From: Centrapalus pauciflorus
Taxonomy: Eukaryota > Streptophyta > Magnoliopsida > Asterales > Asteraceae
Assembly: GCA_020465985.1 (NCBI GenBank)
Contig: JAANYP010004771.1
Coordinates: 1,197,932 to 1,261,931, forward strand
Direction of reading: 5' to 3'
Length of the DNA stretch: 64,000 bases
The notes beneath the pieces were generated by a model. It had not been told where the DNA came from, did no database searches, and saw nothing but the letters and a program-made list of their open reading frames with translations. Below, one piece after another: positions 60,813 to 64,000 of the stretch (positions are counted from its first letter, which is position 1; each line of letters opens with the position of its first letter). The position numbers and the translations under genes are program-made.

Positions 60813-60946
60813 TCAAACCTCAATGAGTTGATTCTGAAGAACCATGGTTGAAGTATGTGCAGGAACTTCGATTCCTCCAGCAATTTCGTACATTCTCCTG
60901 TTGGTCAGCATGTCTTCATTTATAGACTTGACGAGCAAATTGAACG
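60813..60946 (-). CDS. possible terminal exon or gene fragment (43 codons)
   Basis: On the minus strand a CAG acceptor (ending 60947) precedes a coding-like stretch FNLLVKSINEDMLTNRRMYE, then IAGGIEVPAHTSTMVLQNQL and IEV, ending in TGA. Its codon composition is more gene-like than the AT-rich DNA around it. Upstream exons would lie between 60950 and 64000, where I see only repeats. It is therefore either the end of a gene extending beyond the window across a large intron, or an orphan fragment. Protein family not recognised. Confidence 0.35.
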
Positions 60947-61146
60947 CTGTTTTGTGGAAAGAAAACAAAAAAAGGGGAAGGTAACCTTGGAGGAAAGTTT
61001 CTGAGTCATCATTTTTTTTTTTTTTTTTTATTTCATTTCTATATGGAGAACTAAAAAGAAACACAAACTAATTTTATCATTCTTAATTTTCTTTTTTCAT
61101 TTTTTTATCATTAAAAAAGTTTAAGAACACAACTTAAAAAAAGATA

Positions 61147-61595
61147 TAATTACTAAAATAGTCAAATCTCATACATTTATTCACTTTTTAGCCACTTTAT
61201 ATACATTTTACCATAATAGCCACACTTTACGTTACCACATTTACATGATAGCCACAATTTACGTGATTTGTACTTTTTTTTATTTTTTAATGCATTACGT
61301 TACAAAATGTGTCTGGTCACGTAAATTGTTGTACTTTACGTGACCATTTTTGCTCCTTCCCCATTAATGTTTGGTGGGATGTCTTGTCACACTTTACGTG
61401 ATCAAGTACAACAATTTACGTGACCAAACACATTTTGTAAAGTAATGCATTAAAAAAATGAAAAAAAGTACAAATCACGTAAATTGTGGCTATCACGTAA
61501 ATGTAGTAACGTAAATTGTGGCTATTTTGGTAAAATGTATATAAAATGGCTAAAAAGTGAATAAATGTGTGAAATTTGACTATTTTAGTAATTAT
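61147..61595. mobile_element. long foldback element (~449 bp)
   Basis: TAATTACTAAAATAGTCAAA at the left mirrors GACTATTTTAGTAATTA at the right. TTTATTCACTTTTTAGCCA, ATACATTTTACCA and CACAATTTACGTGATTTGTA blocks all recur inverted in order, meeting near 61375. The arms cover nearly the whole element. Confidence 0.88.
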
Positions 61596-61664
61596 CCGTT
61601 AAAAAAAAGTCGGTTTAAGTTTTTTGATTTGTAAAACCCAAAACTGTTGACTGTTGTTGAAAAC

Positions 61665-62663
61665 AAGGTATGTGGTGCCCGTACGTTGTAACGGGATTTG
61701 TATTTATATCTATTTTTATTAATAGATTACAAATTTAATAAAATAAAATAAAATTATTGTAGGTTATATATACTTTTAAAACAATTAAAAACTTTAGTAA
61801 AACATAAGTAATAATAATATATTAAATTTTATAATAAATTAGAACTTAAAATAACCTAGAGTTTTATAATATATTAATTTAATTATTAGCAAATCAAGAC
61901 ACATATTAAATGAATAAATATTCAATTTTTAAACTATTTAAATCTTGAAAGTTATAAAAATTTCATTTTCGAGAAACATAGAGTCATGTTTGAAAATCAC
62001 TTTGTGTTACACATTTTATTTGTAATTATATATTTATGATTAGACTATAGTTGCATATTGTTTATGTTATAACTCTTATATACAAAATTATGAAGTATAA
62101 ATAAAATAGTAAAACACACATAGTGATATGTTTGTGTATAATAGTCATACACATTATTGTGTTTTAATAAATATAACTTAGTACATGGGTGTAACTAAAA
62201 TATAAATATTTTATAAATACATATAACTTGATATATTCTTAAAATAATAAAATATAGATATTAAATTGGTAAAAATAAATTATTAAATTGTCTCATATAT
62301 GAAATTAAATAATTTTATTATAGTAATATAAAATTATAAATAAATAGTTAAGATAACATGTTAAATAAGGGTTACTTCATATAGTAAAGAAATTATATGA
62401 ATTATACAACATAATTCAAACTAAATCATTTAGATAAATGTAGGAGCTAATTTAGAAAGTAATTAAATTAGACTTACTTTCATAAGTTGTGGTTTAACTA
62501 TATATTAATTAATTTTAATTTCATTAACTTTTTAAAATCAAACTAAATGAAAGATTGAAGGAGTTATATTAGGAAAATTGGGAGGAAACATAGAAAAATG
62601 ATTTTATGAGATGGTGACATGTGACATATAAGATTTTCTTTTATTAATATATAAGGATAAAGA
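61665..62663 (-). mobile_element. Helitron-type element with decayed 3' end (~999 bp)
   Basis: On the minus strand it starts A|TCTTTATCCTTATATATTAA (62663). It ends with hairpin CCCGTTACAACGTACGGG and CACCACATACCTTG|T (61665), where CTTG stands in place of CTAG. Size, orientation signals and AT-rich interior match the elements at 35949 and 25826. Confidence 0.6.
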
Positions 62664-63620
62664 TTTTATAAAAAAATCATACAAAGTATTTATTTATAGG
62701 GTTAAATTATAAGAACATCATCCTTTTAAATTGCACAAAATAGTGCACATCATATAACACTTAAAGTGTCATTTCTGTTAAAAAAAATTTGACTGGACAA
62801 AAAAAAATTGTCATGTCGGTAATTTTTACCTTTCAATCTTTTATGGTTACCTAGATTTACTTGATTTGAAAAGTATGTTACCCTAATTAGAAAAAAAAAT
62901 TAGTTTGTTACATAAATTGAAAAAACTATGACAGTATGTTACAGTTTGACGCAATTAACCCAAGTTAAAATGCTATAATTAAAAATGCTATAAACATATG
63001 AACTATGTATATTATTAAAAATTATTAAAGTTGACTAATGTCATATTATTATGTAAATTAAATCGTATCATGTAGATAATATTAGCAAATATTACCTATT
63101 TAAAAAATATATAAACTTGAAATTAAATATACAAAAAAGAATGTAATTAGATGTTCTTTTTTATTTTTTATAAGCATTATTCATTTAGCTTTTGAAATAT
63201 ATATATGAATAATAGCAATTATTTTTATCGTTCTTTTACATTTTTTAATTTCTAGTTTATATTTATAGATTGATATAATTTGATATTTTAAAACTATATT
63301 AAAAATAAATTTTCTCGTGTATATATATTATATAAGTTATAGAAAAGTTACAAAATGTTTATGATGATTAATTATTAATAGTCAAATGGTGCAATTTAGC
63401 AAATCTTCATTAATTAATATATTAAATAGTGTATTTTAGCAATACTCATATGTGAATAGTAATTTATTAGTGAATAATGTATATATATGTATAATAATGT
63501 CCAAACTCCAAAGGAACTTAATGGGCCGATAAAACTGGGACCTTGGGCTTGGCTTTTATTTCGTCTAGCCCACCGGCAAAAAACATATCCACGAATCACG
63601 ATTGAGAAATTATTTTTGAT
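62664..63620. other. AT-rich intergenic, nothing recognised
   Basis: No supported gene or bounded repeat is seen. A weak inverted pair (GGGTTAAATTATAAG near 62700 and GCAATTAACCC near 62952) may mark another degraded element. Confidence 0.4.
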
Positions 63621-63932
63621 GGAATTTATTACGGAATAAAAACATATTTTCACATTTTTTTTAATATATTTTTACGGTTTTTATGGTTTCGTCCTTTAAT
63701 ATTATTTTTTTCATTAAGAATCTTTAAGTTAAAATTATTTTTTAGTTTTGTGGAATTTGAATATTAGAGTCCGGTTATAATTAATATAACAGGTTTTTAA
63801 AAACTGAAAAACCTAGTTTTAAAATTCAAATTTCACTAAATCAAAAATAAAAAATTAATTTGAGAACTTTTATGAAAAAAATAACATGAGGAACGAAACA
63901 AAAAAAAACATGAAAACATGTTGGTTTATTTA
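63621..63932. mobile_element. foldback family F1, diverged copy
   Basis: The left arm has GGAATTTATTACGGAATAAA and ACATATTTTCACAT. The right arm has CATGAAAACATGTTGGTTTA. The core has ATTAGAGTCCGGTTATAATT and AAATTTCACTAAATCAAAAA, in the same order as the other F1 copies. Confidence 0.72.
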
Positions 63933-64000
63933 AGTTCTAATAATGAAAGTTAATTTAGTTTAATTACTTGAAAATTTAACACCTAAGTTTACCTAAAATA

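Overview
This window is nuclear DNA from a flowering plant, probably a eudicot. Composites (Asteraceae) are a guess from the style of the repeats, not a proven placement. It is very AT-rich. The genes have short GT-AG introns, and the protein families are plant ones: A20/AN1 stress-associated protein, ankyrin-PGG membrane protein, AGC VIII kinase, plant-type enhancer of polycomb-like protein, full-size ABCG transporter. Between the genes are many small non-autonomous transposons. There is no operon structure and no sign of bacterial or viral origin.

Layout. 1-2.1 kb: a MITE, then an intact A20/AN1 zinc-finger gene (155 aa). 2.1-12.4 kb: gene-free, with two copies of one SINE, a LINE-like fragment, a Helitron-type element, a Harbinger-type MITE, a hAT-type MITE and a long foldback. 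12.4-28.1 kb: two intact tandem paralogues (758 and 759 aa), each with seven exons and matching intron phases. Their first exon encodes a domain resembling the N-terminal part of a Ty1/copia gag. It is followed by ankyrin-type repeats and a four-helix PGG membrane domain. Up to nine foldback elements lie in the introns and flanks of this pair, eight of them beside (TA)n tracts. 28.1-38.9 kb: mostly gene-free, with one small unassigned ORF, a snRNA-like promoter motif pair and a Helitron. 38.9-44.0 kb: a CCH/ATX1-type copper chaperone gene (+) converging on a PINOID/WAG-type AGC kinase gene (-). 44-47.9 kb: MITEs. 47.9-50.4 kb: an enhancer of polycomb-like gene (599 aa, four exons). 50.4-54.8 kb: no gene seen. 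54.8-60.5 kb: a complete 18-exon PDR-type ABCG transporter (1443 aa), apparently with two GC-AG introns. 60.5-64 kb: a possible terminal exon on the minus strand, a long foldback and a Helitron-type element.

The six recognised loci and the ankyrin pair look like independent housekeeping, signalling and stress functions, not a pathway. The two most interesting points are the gag-like domain fused in frame to both ankyrin-PGG paralogues, and the pile-up of structurally related foldback elements inside (TA)n tracts around them. These include different elements at the equivalent site about 60 bp upstream of both start codons. All splice sites were deduced by eye from frame, phase, family conservation and GT/GC-AG signals; none has been tested against transcripts.
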